DNA of 64,000 nucleotides from Acinetobacter lanii (lineage in GTDB: Bacteria; Pseudomonadota; Gammaproteobacteria; Pseudomonadales; Moraxellaceae), in contig NZ_CP049916.1 in assembly GCF_011578285.1 (NCBI RefSeq), positions 248,001 through 312,000 on the forward strand. Reading direction: 5' to 3'. The number at the start of each line of letters is the position of its first letter. The stretch's first letter is position 1. Under the pieces are notes generated by a model. That model saw nothing but the letters and a program-made list of their open reading frames with translations, searched no databases and had not been told where the DNA came from. This document shows positions 43,560 to 54,883 of the stretch, piece by piece. Position numbers and translations under genes: made by a program.

Positions 43560-46500
43560 ATGCACATGCCATCGCCTAATACTGTAGCTCCCGCTAAAGG
43601 TTTATACCAACCGGATGAGTTTAAAGATAACTGTGGTTTCGGATTAATTGCCCATATGCAGGGTGATGCAAGTCATGACTTGGTCAAGACCGCGATTCAT
43701 AGTTTAAGTTGTATGACGCACCGTGGTGGTATTGCTGCAGATGGTAAGACCGGTGATGGCTGTGGCTTACTCTTGGCCATGCCAAAACAATTCTTTCGTG
43801 AAGAAGCCAAAAAACTCAGCGATATTACCTTAAGTGAAATTTTTGCAGTCGGGACGGTGTTCCTGAACTTAGATCCTGCGCTTGCAGCCCATTCAAAACG
43901 TATTTTAGAAAAAGAAATCGAGTCAGAAGGCTTGAGAGTATTGGCTTGGCGTGTGGTGCCGACCAATGTCGATGCATTGGGATCGATTGCACTGCAATCA
44001 ATGCCTGCTTTTGAACAGATCATCGTGAACTGTCCAATGGGTGTAACTGAGGTTGAGTTTAACCGTAAATTGTTCTTGGCACGTCGCCGTGCAGAACAAC
44101 AGCTGACCCAAGATTCGTCATTTTACGTTACAACTTTATGTTCTACCGTGATCACTTATAAAGGTCTGATGATGCCTGCAGCCATTGCAGACTTCTATAC
44201 CGACCTTGCCGATGAGCGTTTAGAATCGCATATTGTGGTGTTCCACCAACGTTTCTCCACCAATACGTTGCCACGTTGGCCTTTAGCGCAACCATTCCGT
44301 TACTTAGCACACAATGGTGAGATCAATACCATTACTGCAAACCGTAACTGGGCTATGGCGCGTGTACCAAAATTTGAAAACCCATTGCTACCCGGCTTAA
44401 CCGAGCTGAATCCAATCGTAAACCGTACGGGTTCGGACTCTTCAAGTTTGGACAATATGCTTGAAATCTTAGTCGGTGGGGGTATGGACTTGTTCCGTGC
44501 ACTACGTATGCTGGTTCCGCCGGCTTGGCAAAACGTGGAAACTTTAGATGCAGACTTACGTGCATTCTATGAGTTTAACTCTAAGCACATGGAAGCTTGG
44601 GATGGTCCTGCAGGTCTAGTCATTCAAGATGGTCGTCATGCGATCTGTATGCTCGATCGTAACGGTTTACGTCCGGCACGTTGGGTGATTACCAAAAATG
44701 GCTACATTACATTGGCATCAGAAATTGGTGTGTGGGGCTATGAGCCTGAAGATGTGATATCCAAAGGTCGTGTTGGTCCAGGTCAAATCCTCGTAATCGA
44801 TACTTTTACCGGTAAGATGCTGGATACCAATGACGTCAGCAATCATTTGAAAAAAATGCGTCCATATCGTCAATGGCTACGTGAAAACTCAGTGCGCCTG
44901 CAAGGCAGCCCTGAGCTTGAAGAATATTTGTGTGACCAAGGCTTAAAAGGCGATGCTTTAAAAGCTGCACAAAAAATGTTTATGGTGACCTTTGAAGAAC
45001 GTGATCAGTTGCTTCGTCCAATTGCTGAAAGTGGTCAAGAAGCGGTCGGCTCAATGGGCGATGATACCCCAATGGCGGTATTGTCTCGTCAAGTGCGCCA
45101 TGTGACCGATTACTTCCGTCAGCAGTTTGCCCAAGTGACCAATCCACCGATCGATCCCTTACGTGAATCGATTGTGATGTCACTGGAAACGTGTCTAGGT
45201 CGTGAGCAAAATGTGTTTGAACAAAGCCCTGAGCATGCAGACCGTCTGATCATTTCAAGCCCAGTGCTATCCAATTCAAAAATGCACCAAATTCGTACCC
45301 TCGGTCGTAAGGGCTATGAAATTGCAGATATCGATTTGAACTACCCTGAAGCTGAAGGTTTAGAAGCTGCGATTGCGCGTATCTGTATTGAAGCGGCTCA
45401 AGCCATTCGTGATGGTAAAACTTTATTGGTGATTTCGGACAAGAAGATTCGTCAAGGTTTCTTACCTGCAAACTCAGCGATGGTCACAGGTGCGATTCAT
45501 CACCACTTGATCAAAGAAGGTTTACGTTCAGATGCCAACATTGTGGTTGAAACGGCATTGGCACGTGACCCACATCAATTTGCCGTGATCTTAGGTTTTG
45601 GTGCAACTGCGATCTATCCATACTTGGCTTATGACGTGATCAATGACTTGATTGCCAAAGGTGAGTTACTGGGTGATCCGATCCATGCACAATCGAACTT
45701 CCGTAAAGGGATTGAAAAAGGCCTATTGAAAGTCCTCTCTAAAATGGGGATTTCAACAGTGGCATCATACCGTGGTGGTCAATTGTTTGAAGCCGTGGGT
45801 CTGTCTGATGAAGTGGTTGCGAAATGCTTCACCGGTGTACCAAGCCGTATCAAAGGGGCAACCTTTGTTGATCTTGAAAATGATTTGAAAAAATTGGCAG
45901 AGACGGCGTGGAAATCACGTAAGCCAATCGATCAAGGCGGTATGCTGAAATTTGTCTTTGACAAGGAATATCACGCATTTAACCCAGATGTCATCAACGC
46001 ACTGCATAAGTCTGTTCGTTCAGGTCAATACGCTGACTTCAAAGAATACGCAGAATTGGTGAATCACCGTCCAATCGCAACGATTCGTGATTTACTTAAA
46101 CTGAAAACAGACAACCCGATTCCGCTTGAGCAAGTGGAGTCTGTAGAAGAGATTCTGCCACGTTTTGACTCTGCGGGTATGTCACTTGGTGCATTGTCAC
46201 CTGAAGCACACGAAGCGATTGCCATTGCTATGAACACCATTGGCGGTCGTTCAAACTCAGGTGAGGGCGGTGAAGATCCTGCACGTTATGGCACGATTCG
46301 TAACTCGAAAATCAAACAGATTGCATCAGGTCGTTTTGGTGTCACCCCAGCCTACTTAACCTCTGCAGAAGTGCTTCAAATTAAAGTCGCGCAAGGGGCG
46401 AAACCGGGTGAAGGCGGTCAGTTACCGGGCGGTAAAGTGAATGGTCTTATTGCACGTTTACGTTACTCTGTACCGGGTGTGACTTTGATCTCTCCACCTC

Positions 46501-48041
46501 CTCACCACGATATTTACTCCATTGAAGATTTATCTCAGTTGATCTTTGACTTGAAACAAGTCAATCCTCAAGCCATGGTCTCAGTGAAACTGGTGTCTGA
46601 ACCGGGTGTGGGTACGATTGCAGCAGGTGTGGCAAAAGCCTATGCCGACTTCATTACCATTTCAGGTTATGACGGGGGTACGGCAGCATCACCATTGTCC
46701 TCTATTCACCATGCAGGTTCGCCATGGGAATTAGGCTTAAGTGAGGCGCATCAAGCACTTCGTGTCAATGACCTTCGTGGCAAAGTCCGTGTACAAACTG
46801 ATGGTGGTTTAAAAACCGGTTTAGACGTAGTGAAAGCAGCAATTTTGGGTGCGGAAAGCTTTGGCTTTGGTTCAACCCCAATGATTGCACTCGGTTGTAA
46901 ATACCTGCGTATTTGTCACTTAAACAACTGTGCAACCGGTGTGGCAACCCAACAAGATCATTTACGTCAGGAACACTACATTGGTGAACCTGAAATGTTG
47001 ATCAACTTCTTCCATTTTATTGCCGAAGAAACCCGTGAATGGTTGGCGGCTCTTGGTGTATCACGCTTAAAAGACTTGATTGGTCGTACAGACTTACTTG
47101 AAATGTTGCCGGGTGAAACGGATAAGCATGCCCATTTGGATTTGAGCGCACTGCTTGAATCACATCCTGCGGCAGACGGTAAAGCACAGTACTGCCAAGT
47201 GGAAGGCAATGCGCCATTCGATAAAGGTGTGTTGGCAGAGAAAATGGTGGCAGAAATGCTGCCTGCAATTGAAGCGGGTACCGGTGGTGAATACTACTTT
47301 ACCGTGGGTAACTGTGACCGTTCGATCGGTGCGCGTATTTCAGGTGAAATTGCAAAACGCTATGGCAACTTGAGCATGGAAGCACATCCGGTCACCATGA
47401 ACCTTAAAGGAACTGCAGGTCAGTCTTTAGGGGTGTGGAATGCGGGTGGTTTACACATCAAATTGGAAGGGGATGCCAACGATTATGTCGGTAAAGGCAT
47501 GGCCGGTGGTCGGATCTCGATTTTCCCACCAAAAGGTTCACCATTCCAAACCCAGAATACCGCAATCATTGGTAACACGTGTTTGTACGGTGCAACCGGC
47601 GGTAAGTTGTATGCTGCAGGTACTGCCGGCGAGCGTTTCGCGGTACGTAACTCAGGTGCCTTTGCGGTGATTGAAGGTGCAGGCGACCACTGCTGTGAAT
47701 ATATGACCGGTGGTATCGTAACGGTGCTCGGTAAAGTGGGACATAACTTTGGTGCGGGTATGACCGGTGGTTTCGCTTATGTGCTTGATTTAGATAACGA
47801 CTTCGTGGACCATTACAACCACGAGTTGATCGAATTGAATCGTATTTCAACCGAAGCAATGGAAGACCATAAAGCCTTCCTGAGCCGTATTTTAGATGAT
47901 CATATTAAAGAAACAGGTAGTGCTTGGGCGTATAAGATCCGCAACGAGTTTGATTTCTACAGCCGTAAATTCTGGTTAGTCAAACCAAAAGCTGCCAATT
48001 TACAAACGCTGTTAAAAACAACCAAAGCCGATCCACAATAA
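43560..48041 (+). CDS. gltB: Glutamate synthase (NADPH) large subunit
   Basis: 1493 residues. A 24-residue propeptide precedes the N-terminal nucleophile C25 (DNCGFG) of the glutamine amidotransferase domain. It is followed by a central domain, the FMN-binding synthase domain ([34 protein letters not shown]) with the [3Fe-4S] cysteines in [19 protein letters not shown], and the C-terminal GXGXG beta-helix domain ([24 protein letters not shown]). It makes two glutamates from glutamine and 2-oxoglutarate. It is preceded by a sigma-54 promoter and forms an operon with gltD 68 bp downstream. Confidence 0.97.
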   Translation: MHMPSPNTVAPAKGLYQPDEFKDNCGFGLIAHMQGDASHDLVKTAIHSLSCMTHRGGIAADGKTGDGCGLLLAMPKQFFREEAKKLSDITLSEIFAVGTVFLNLDPALAAHSKRILEKEIESEGLRVLAWRVVPTNVDALGSIALQSMPAFEQIIVNCPMGVTEVEFNRKLFLARRRAEQQLTQDSSFYVTTLCSTVITYKGLMMPAAIADFYTDLADERLESHIVVFHQRFSTNTLPRWPLAQPFRYLAHNGEINTITANRNWAMARVPKFENPLLPGLTELNPIVNRTGSDSSSLDNMLEILVGGGMDLFRALRMLVPPAWQNVETLDADLRAFYEFNSKHMEAWDGPAGLVIQDGRHAICMLDRNGLRPARWVITKNGYITLASEIGVWGYEPEDVISKGRVGPGQILVIDTFTGKMLDTNDVSNHLKKMRPYRQWLRENSVRLQGSPELEEYLCDQGLKGDALKAAQKMFMVTFEERDQLLRPIAESGQEAVGSMGDDTPMAVLSRQVRHVTDYFRQQFAQVTNPPIDPLRESIVMSLETCLGREQNVFEQSPEHADRLIISSPVLSNSKMHQIRTLGRKGYEIADIDLNYPEAEGLEAAIARICIEAAQAIRDGKTLLVISDKKIRQGFLPANSAMVTGAIHHHLIKEGLRSDANIVVETALARDPHQFAVILGFGATAIYPYLAYDVINDLIAKGELLGDPIHAQSNFRKGIEKGLLKVLSKMGISTVASYRGGQLFEAVGLSDEVVAKCFTGVPSRIKGATFVDLENDLKKLAETAWKSRKPIDQGGMLKFVFDKEYHAFNPDVINALHKSVRSGQYADFKEYAELVNHRPIATIRDLLKLKTDNPIPLEQVESVEEILPRFDSAGMSLGALSPEAHEAIAIAMNTIGGRSNSGEGGEDPARYGTIRNSKIKQIASGRFGVTPAYLTSAEVLQIKVAQGAKPGEGGQLPGGKVNGLIARLRYSVPGVTLISPPPHHDIYSIEDLSQLIFDLKQVNPQAMVSVKLVSEPGVGTIAAGVAKAYADFITISGYDGGTAASPLSSIHHAGSPWELGLSEAHQALRVNDLRGKVRVQTDGGLKTGLDVVKAAILGAESFGFGSTPMIALGCKYLRICHLNNCATGVATQQDHLRQEHYIGEPEMLINFFHFIAEETREWLAALGVSRLKDLIGRTDLLEMLPGETDKHAHLDLSALLESHPAADGKAQYCQVEGNAPFDKGVLAEKMVAEMLPAIEAGTGGEYYFTVGNCDRSIGARISGEIAKRYGNLSMEAHPVTMNLKGTAGQSLGVWNAGGLHIKLEGDANDYVGKGMAGGRISIFPPKGSPFQTQNTAIIGNTCLYGATGGKLYAAGTAGERFAVRNSGAFAVIEGAGDHCCEYMTGGIVTVLGKVGHNFGAGMTGGFAYVLDLDNDFVDHYNHELIELNRISTEAMEDHKAFLSRILDDHIKETGSAWAYKIRNEFDFYSRKFWLVKPKAANLQTLLKTTKADPQ

Positions 48042-48073
48042 TTCCACTACTGCAGATAGATAGGCAGGTGTAG

Positions 48074-49531
<1,458 letters not shown>

Positions 49532-49553
49532 TCTAAACTGTACAATCCGATAA

Positions 49554-49578
49554 AGAACCCACTTCGGTGGGTTTTTTT
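49554..49578 (+). terminator. Terminator after gltD
   Basis: AACCCAC, TTCG, GTGGGTTTTTTT, 22 bases after the gltD stop codon. Confidence 0.92.
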
Positions 49579-49783
49579 ATATCGGAAAGATGAAAAAATT
49601 ACTGATTTTGTCCAACAAGATCCACTATTATTTTTAATAACTGTTTTGATGCTATTCCACTGAATTTAAAGGTTTAAATGAGTGCATTTACTCGCTTGAA
49701 TGTGATCGAATTGGCAAAAAATCACATCTGTGCAATGGAGTGAATTTTTTTGCAATATACAAAGTCAAGCATGCAGACAATAG

Positions 49784-49818
49784 TGGTTTAAATTCCAACA
49801 AATGTAGGATTTAAACCA
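49784..49818 (+). promoter_or_regulatory. Hairpin over the start region of the next gene
   Basis: TGGTTTAAAT (49784-49793) and ATTTAAACCA (49809-49818) are perfect 10-bp inverted arms with a 15-nt loop. The right arm ends on the A of the start codon at 49818, and the only ribosome-binding-site-like AGGA (49806-49809) lies at the loop/arm edge. In mRNA this would tend to hide the initiation region; as DNA it could be an operator. Confidence 0.6.
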
Positions 49819-50711
49819 TGACGACAACCGCATTGACGACAGAAAAATCATACTTAAATCGTCCAAAAGCACTCGGCATTAAAGTGCGTCGTTTGAGCTA
49901 TAACCCAAAAAAGATTAAACGCCATTTTTTTGCCAATTCTCCGGTGATGTCGCATTTACTCACGGCATTGTCTTCGACTTTTCCCATCGGTGAACAGTTC
50001 TTCGTGCATAGCGTACGCAATGTACGCGACAAAGTGACTGATGAGCGTTTACAAGCACAAATTGCGGCCTTTATTGGGCAAGAAGCCATGCATTCCAAAG
50101 CCCATGCAGAGTTTAATGATGCGTGGCGCCGTGATGATTATCAATTGGATAATTTCCAAGCGTGGTTGGCACGCCGAGATGAATTTATCCGGACCGTACA
50201 TCCTAAATTACAACTGGCCATTACCTGTGCCTTTGAGCATTTCACTGCCTTGTTGGGCGGTTATATCCTGCGTCATCCTGAGATTTTAAGTACCTTGGAT
50301 GAAGATGCGACCAAGCTCTGGGTGTGGCATGCCATTGAAGAAATTGAGCACCGTGCAGTGGCATTTGATGTTTATCAAGCGGTGTATAAAGATGACAAAG
50401 TACGCCGTAGTGTGATGCGCAGTGTGACCACTGGCTTTGCCAGTTTAACTTTTTATTCTGCCAGTCGACTGTTTATGCAAGATTATAAAAAGAGCATTCC
50501 TAAAGTTTCCGGTAATCTGTATGGGTTTTATTTGGTCGGCAAGATGTTGATTGAACTGATTCCTGAATATTTATCCTATTACAAAAAGCATTTTCACCCG
50601 TCTGAAATTGATTACAGCGATATTGTGGCGCATTGGAAAGAAAAATTAGCCAATGAATATCAGATTGAAGGCTTCCAAGAAGATGAGCCGAAAGCAATTT
50701 TATATAGTTAA
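49818..50711 (+). CDS. Ferritin-like putative metal-dependent hydrolase
   Basis: 297 residues. Helical protein with repeated metal-ligand-like motifs: GQEAMHSKAH, CAFEHFTALLGG and HAIEEIEHRAVAFDVY. These E-x-x-H pairs match the predicted metal-dependent hydrolase family (PF10118) found in many proteobacteria, often of unknown function. The C-terminal part has hydrophobic stretches (GFYLVGKMLIELIPEYL) that may touch the membrane. It is a single gene with a hairpin at its start and a strong terminator. The substrate is unknown. Confidence 0.8.
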   Translation: MTTTALTTEKSYLNRPKALGIKVRRLSYNPKKIKRHFFANSPVMSHLLTALSSTFPIGEQFFVHSVRNVRDKVTDERLQAQIAAFIGQEAMHSKAHAEFNDAWRRDDYQLDNFQAWLARRDEFIRTVHPKLQLAITCAFEHFTALLGGYILRHPEILSTLDEDATKLWVWHAIEEIEHRAVAFDVYQAVYKDDKVRRSVMRSVTTGFASLTFYSASRLFMQDYKKSIPKVSGNLYGFYLVGKMLIELIPEYLSYYKKHFHPSEIDYSDIVAHWKEKLANEYQIEGFQEDEPKAILYS

Positions 50712-50724
50712 TTCAAGCGAAGTT

Positions 50725-50755
50725 AAAAAAGCCAATGTTAAACATTGGCTTTTTT
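50725..50755. terminator. Bidirectional terminator
   Basis: AAAAAAGCCAATGTT, AAACATTGGCTTTTTT between the converging putative hydrolase gene and ribE. Confidence 0.93.
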
Positions 50756-50784
50756 GATTGCATAGAACACATTGTATAGAACAT

Positions 50785-51414
50785 TTAGCCGGCATTGAAT
50801 TGACGTTGGAACATATTTTCCATGGTGTCGACCATGGTGCGGGTCATTTGATCCACTTCATAATTTAACTTGCCACCGACGTACACGTGTTTAAAGGTGG
50901 TTAAACGTAAAGTTTCAGGAATTAAATCTACGGAAAGTTGGTTCTTGTCGCGATCTACGCCATTGACAGTTAAGCTACAGCCTTGCAAACCAATAAAGCC
51001 TTTTTTAAAAAAGTACTTGATATTGTCTTCAGGGATTTCGAGCTCAAGATGCAGGGTTTCACCATTACGCTCAACCTTCACAATCGTTGCCATACCTTCG
51101 ATATGCCCATACAGATTATGCCCGCCATTTTCCATGCCGGCTTTGATTGAGCGTTCGAGATTGACTTCATCGTCAATCTTTAAAGCACCCAAAGTGGTGA
51201 CGCTATTGGTCAGTGCAGAGACATCGAAAGAGGCGATATTCTTGATAGCATCAAAATGGGTTGCAGTTAAGCAGGTCCCGTCAATTGCGACACTTGCCCC
51301 GATAAAGACATCATCTAATAAGTGGTTGGTATTGGACACAAACAGGGTGGTGTAGTGATCACCGTGTTGAATGTCGACAATTTTTTCGACGCCTTGAACA
51401 ATGCCTGTATACAT
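50785..51414 (-). CDS. ribE: Riboflavin synthase alpha subunit
   Basis: 209 residues made of two similar lumazine-binding barrels: N-terminal MYTGIVQGVEKI with GTCLTATH, second repeat with GHNLYGHIEGMATI and GCSLTVNGVD. It dismutates two 6,7-dimethyl-8-ribityllumazine molecules into riboflavin. The usual E. coli N-terminus is MFTGIVQG; Tyr for Phe is a minor change. Single gene downstream of the mrp operon on the same strand but separated by 84 bp. Confidence 0.95.
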   Translation of the reverse strand: MYTGIVQGVEKIVDIQHGDHYTTLFVSNTNHLLDDVFIGASVAIDGTCLTATHFDAIKNIASFDVSALTNSVTTLGALKIDDEVNLERSIKAGMENGGHNLYGHIEGMATIVKVERNGETLHLELEIPEDNIKYFFKKGFIGLQGCSLTVNGVDRDKNQLSVDLIPETLRLTTFKHVYVGGKLNYEVDQMTRTMVDTMENMFQRQFNAG

Positions 51415-51498
51415 ATTGATCTCTTAAATATTGATGCTTCATTGCATGCGAATAGGATGGACGAGCGTTAAATGATGTGCCATAACACACCTTATCGT

Positions 51499-51888
51499 TT
51501 AGAGCTTATCATCTTCAAACTGTTGGATCCGCTGTTGACGTTGCCAAGGAAGTGGACGGTCAATGGCTTCAGGCACTTCACCTGAATTGGAGCGCAGGCG
51601 CAAATGGATGGCCGCTTGTGCAATCAAATTCGCCGACACGGGTGCGGTAATAAATGCCAATAACGTAATTAATAGTTCGGCAAAGCCCAAACGGCTGTTA
51701 AATGCCGCATACAGCATTCCGGCAATCAAGAAACTGCCCAAACCCAAAGTACTGGATTTGGTTGGGGCATGTAGGCGCATAAATAAATCCGGTAAACGCA
51801 CCATCCCAATCCCACCGACCAAGGTGAAAAATGCCCCCACCACCAAAAAGAAGGACACCAAGATTTCCATCAATAATTGCATAGACAT
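51499..51888 (-). CDS. mrpG: Na+/H+ antiporter subunit MrpG
   Basis: 129 residues, three membrane helices (about 8-30, 43-60, 69-92) and a basic C-terminal tail. Family marks: GAFFTLVGGIGMVRLPDLFMRLHAPTKSSTLG. Last gene of mrpA(B)CDEFG. Its ribosome-binding site overlaps the mrpF stop codon (TAGGAG). Confidence 0.93.
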   Translation of the reverse strand: MSMQLLMEILVSFFLVVGAFFTLVGGIGMVRLPDLFMRLHAPTKSSTLGLGSFLIAGMLYAAFNSRLGFAELLITLLAFITAPVSANLIAQAAIHLRLRSNSGEVPEAIDRPLPWQRQQRIQQFEDDKL

Positions 51889-51897
51889 AGGTATCTC

Positions 51898-52173
51898 CTA
51901 ATCGATCACATGACCGGTGGTGAAATAACGGGCAAGCGCAGCAGTGGAGACAAAACCAAGCATAGCCACCAATAACGCACCTTCAAACAAAGACGTGCTG
52001 GCCCAATAGATGCCTAAAATCACCACAACACAGGTCGCATTTAAAAACAACGTATCGAGTGCCAGCAGACGGTCGACAATTGAGGGTCCCATCACCAAAC
52101 GAATCAAGCACAATAACATCGACACCGTCAAGGCAAATAAACAGATGCCAAGGGCATAAGGCAAAATGGTCAT
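51898..52173 (-). CDS. mrpF: Na+/H+ antiporter subunit MrpF
   Basis: 91 residues with three membrane helices; MGPSIVDRLLALDTL is the family signature. Overlaps the end of mrpE by 4 bp (ATGA). Confidence 0.93.
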   Translation of the reverse strand: MTILPYALGICLFALTVSMLLCLIRLVMGPSIVDRLLALDTLFLNATCVVVILGIYWASTSLFEGALLVAMLGFVSTAALARYFTTGHVID

Positions 52174-52706
52174 GCTTGATCTCCTGGTTCAACGCTAAGT
52201 TTTACGCTAAAAATAGCCATCAGTGGGGCTTCGTATCGGGTTTTAATCTCGAGAATATCCGCTTCAGGGTCATCGGTATTGAGTGAGTGAACTAAAATAT
52301 CGCCACGTTCTTGATCGATACCCGCGCTGACCGTGCCCGGTGTGGTGGTAATGATCATAGCCAACAAGGTATTGACATGCTCATGGTTGGTGTCTAAAGG
52401 CACGCGATACCATTTTGGATGCAATTGATCGAGTGGCCCCAAGACCTGTTTTGCCACGCGCATATTCGATACGATAATGTCCCACAAAACCACAAACAGC
52501 AATTTAATCGCAAGCGACCAATGAATATTTGGGGTGCGTACAATAAAGGGTTGTACAATTTTGGGAATAAACAGCGCCAATAAAATCGCCACCATCAAGT
52601 CAAATAGCTCAATGCTGTGATTGAGCATCAGCCAACTTAAACCCACAATCACCGAGACAAAGGGATGGGGAAAAATTCGGTCACGAAATGAATTTTTATG
52701 CTCCAT
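52170..52706 (-). CDS. mrpE: Na+/H+ antiporter subunit MrpE
   Basis: 178 residues. N-terminal membrane helices and a soluble C-terminal domain with ITTTPGTVSAGIDQERGDILVHSL, typical of MrpE. It abuts mrpD without spacing. Confidence 0.93.
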   Translation of the reverse strand: MEHKNSFRDRIFPHPFVSVIVGLSWLMLNHSIELFDLMVAILLALFIPKIVQPFIVRTPNIHWSLAIKLLFVVLWDIIVSNMRVAKQVLGPLDQLHPKWYRVPLDTNHEHVNTLLAMIITTTPGTVSAGIDQERGDILVHSLNTDDPEADILEIKTRYEAPLMAIFSVKLSVEPGDQA

Positions 52707-54512
52707 TTATGGCTCCATCGGTTTAAGTTGAGCATCATGCGCGGGTTGAGCGACACGCTGCTCTTGTTGATTGATTTGACGTTGTTTGTAATCCGAAATA
52801 TGTTCGCCTTTTAAGGTGTCATCACTAATGATATGCGGAATCAAATGTGCATTCGGATCTTGCGACTCTCCACCATACTTGGTTTCAGGCAAATAGGCAG
52901 GATCATAAGGTTGCACACTGATGACCTGATCGGATTCATCTTTTTTCAGCACTTGATTGATATACAAAGACTGATTTTGCAGTTGTTGTGCAGTTTGCTC
53001 AAGATAGCGCATCACATTCGGTGCGAACACCACATACAGCATCAAGCCCGCCAATAACAGATAAATAGTCCGGTCATTGCGTGGCGGTGCGATGGCAGGC
53101 AACTGTTGATATTCGGCAAAGGCTTTTTCTTTCGGATTGTCCTCAGGTGCTGTTGCACGCCAAAACAGCACAAAGCCAACACGCGTAAAGGCAATAATAC
53201 TGAGTAAACTCACCATCAATACTGTGATGATAATCAGCAACTGATAAGGCGAGCTTGCCGTGGCTTGCAGAATGAAGACTTTACCCAAGAATCCACTAAA
53301 TGGAGGTAAACCTGCCATCATTAAAGCAATGATGAAGTAAGTAATCGACACCACTGTATTTTGTTTAATTCGCGGTGCTGTTTTAAAATGATCTTTGTAA
53401 GCTCCGCGTTGAGAGGTGACCCAACCACAGAGCAGGTAGAACGCACCTGCAATCAGGGTACTGTGCACCAAATAATACAGCGCTGCACTCCAAGCCTGCT
53501 CGGTCCACAATGAAAATGCAGTCACGATGGTGCCGACAGAGGACAAAATCATAAAGCCGACAAAACGCCTTAAGCGCTCGGCGCCCATAGCCCCAATCAC
53601 GCCATAGACTGAGGTGATCAGTCCAATCGCAAGAAGTAAATGGGCGAGTATTTCACGTCCGATCGCATCATCAAAGACATTGGCATTGATACGTAGAATG
53701 GCATACAGACCGACTTTGGTCATGATGGTGAAGAGTGCAGCCACAGGTGTGGTCGCCACCGCATAGGTTTTCGGTAACCAAAAGCCGACCGGTAGAATTG
53801 CTGCTTTGATGCCAAACACCACAAATAACAGTAGTCCGCCTGCAATCGCCAATTGATGTTGATCGGCTTCAAGGGTAGGCAATAGGCGATGGACGTCCGC
53901 CATATTTAGACTGCCGACACTGCCATAAATCATGCCGAGACCAATCAAGAACAGAGCGGAAGCGACTAAATTGATGGTGACATAATGAATACCGAGTTGG
54001 AAACGTGCTTTGCCTTGACCATGTAACAGCAATACATAGGATGCCATCAGCAGGATTTCAAAGAACACAAACAGGTTAAATAAGTCGCCGGTTAAAAATG
54101 CGCCACACAGACCCATCAATAAAAAATGGCACATGGCATGGAAGTATCGACCACGCTCATCCCATTCTTTACTGGCGAACCACATGATCGGTACTGCCAG
54201 TGCATAGGTCAGTACCAACATGAACGCGGCAAGTCGGTCGAGCACCAACACAATCCCAAAGGGTGCGGTCCATTCACTGAGTTGATAGACCGTAATTTGG
54301 CCTGTATTGGCTAATTGCAAGTAGCTGATCGCCGTCGCAAGCCCCAACAGCATGGACACTAAACTGATGCCACGACGCCACGGTTGACGCCAATCATGCG
54401 CCAAGGACCCCGACCCCGGATTACCCAATAACAGTAAAATAAAGGCGGTAAATGCCGGAATTAAAATACTGAAAATCGGGCTGTGATGCTGCCAAAATTC
54501 TAACATCGTCAT
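52707..54512 (-). CDS. mrpD: Na+/H+ antiporter subunit MrpD
   Basis: 601 residues, about 14 membrane helices, homologous to complex I subunits NuoM/N. Conserved charged residues in the membrane core include the Glu of FFEILLMASYVLL and the Lys of FGIKAAILPVGFWLP. The C-terminus has a long polar tail (about 515-601, Gln/Pro-rich) beyond the usual membrane domain. It takes part in proton translocation. Confidence 0.93.
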   Translation of the reverse strand: MTMLEFWQHHSPIFSILIPAFTAFILLLLGNPGSGSLAHDWRQPWRRGISLVSMLLGLATAISYLQLANTGQITVYQLSEWTAPFGIVLVLDRLAAFMLVLTYALAVPIMWFASKEWDERGRYFHAMCHFLLMGLCGAFLTGDLFNLFVFFEILLMASYVLLLHGQGKARFQLGIHYVTINLVASALFLIGLGMIYGSVGSLNMADVHRLLPTLEADQHQLAIAGGLLLFVVFGIKAAILPVGFWLPKTYAVATTPVAALFTIMTKVGLYAILRINANVFDDAIGREILAHLLLAIGLITSVYGVIGAMGAERLRRFVGFMILSSVGTIVTAFSLWTEQAWSAALYYLVHSTLIAGAFYLLCGWVTSQRGAYKDHFKTAPRIKQNTVVSITYFIIALMMAGLPPFSGFLGKVFILQATASSPYQLLIIITVLMVSLLSIIAFTRVGFVLFWRATAPEDNPKEKAFAEYQQLPAIAPPRNDRTIYLLLAGLMLYVVFAPNVMRYLEQTAQQLQNQSLYINQVLKKDESDQVISVQPYDPAYLPETKYGGESQDPNAHLIPHIISDDTLKGEHISDYKQRQINQQEQRVAQPAHDAQLKPMEP

Positions 54513-54514
54513 GA

Positions 54515-54880
54515 TTAAGGCTCATCCTCACGTGGGTCAATTAAGTTTGGATCCTCTTTGGAATCGATATGATCTGTGCCTGATTCATAGCGACTGCGTA
54601 GCGCCAATTGCACAATAAAAGCTGTGGTGGCAAAGCCAATCACAATCGCAGTCAATACCAAAGCTTGAGGCAAAGGGTCAGTGACTTTGCTTGAGTCGGT
54701 TAAAATGGCCGGTGAACTGATATGCAGTCGTCCCATGGCAAACAAAAACAAGTTGACCGCATAGCCAATCATGGACAGTCCCAGTACCACAGGGAAAGTA
54801 CGGGCACGTAAAATCAGGTAAATACCTGTTGAAACCAAAAGTCCGATTGCGGTTGCGAGTAAAAATTCTAAACTAATCAT
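54515..54880 (-). CDS. mrpC: Na+/H+ antiporter subunit MrpC
   Basis: 121 residues, three membrane helices, NuoK-like; LGLSMIGYAVNLFLFAMG and DPLPQALVLTAIVIGFA are family marks. An acidic C-terminal tail (SKEDPNLIDPREDEP) follows. Spaced 3 bp from mrpA and 2 bp from mrpD. Confidence 0.93.
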   Translation of the reverse strand: MISLEFLLATAIGLLVSTGIYLILRARTFPVVLGLSMIGYAVNLFLFAMGRLHISSPAILTDSSKVTDPLPQALVLTAIVIGFATTAFIVQLALRSRYESGTDHIDSKEDPNLIDPREDEP

Positions 54881-54883
54881 GCA

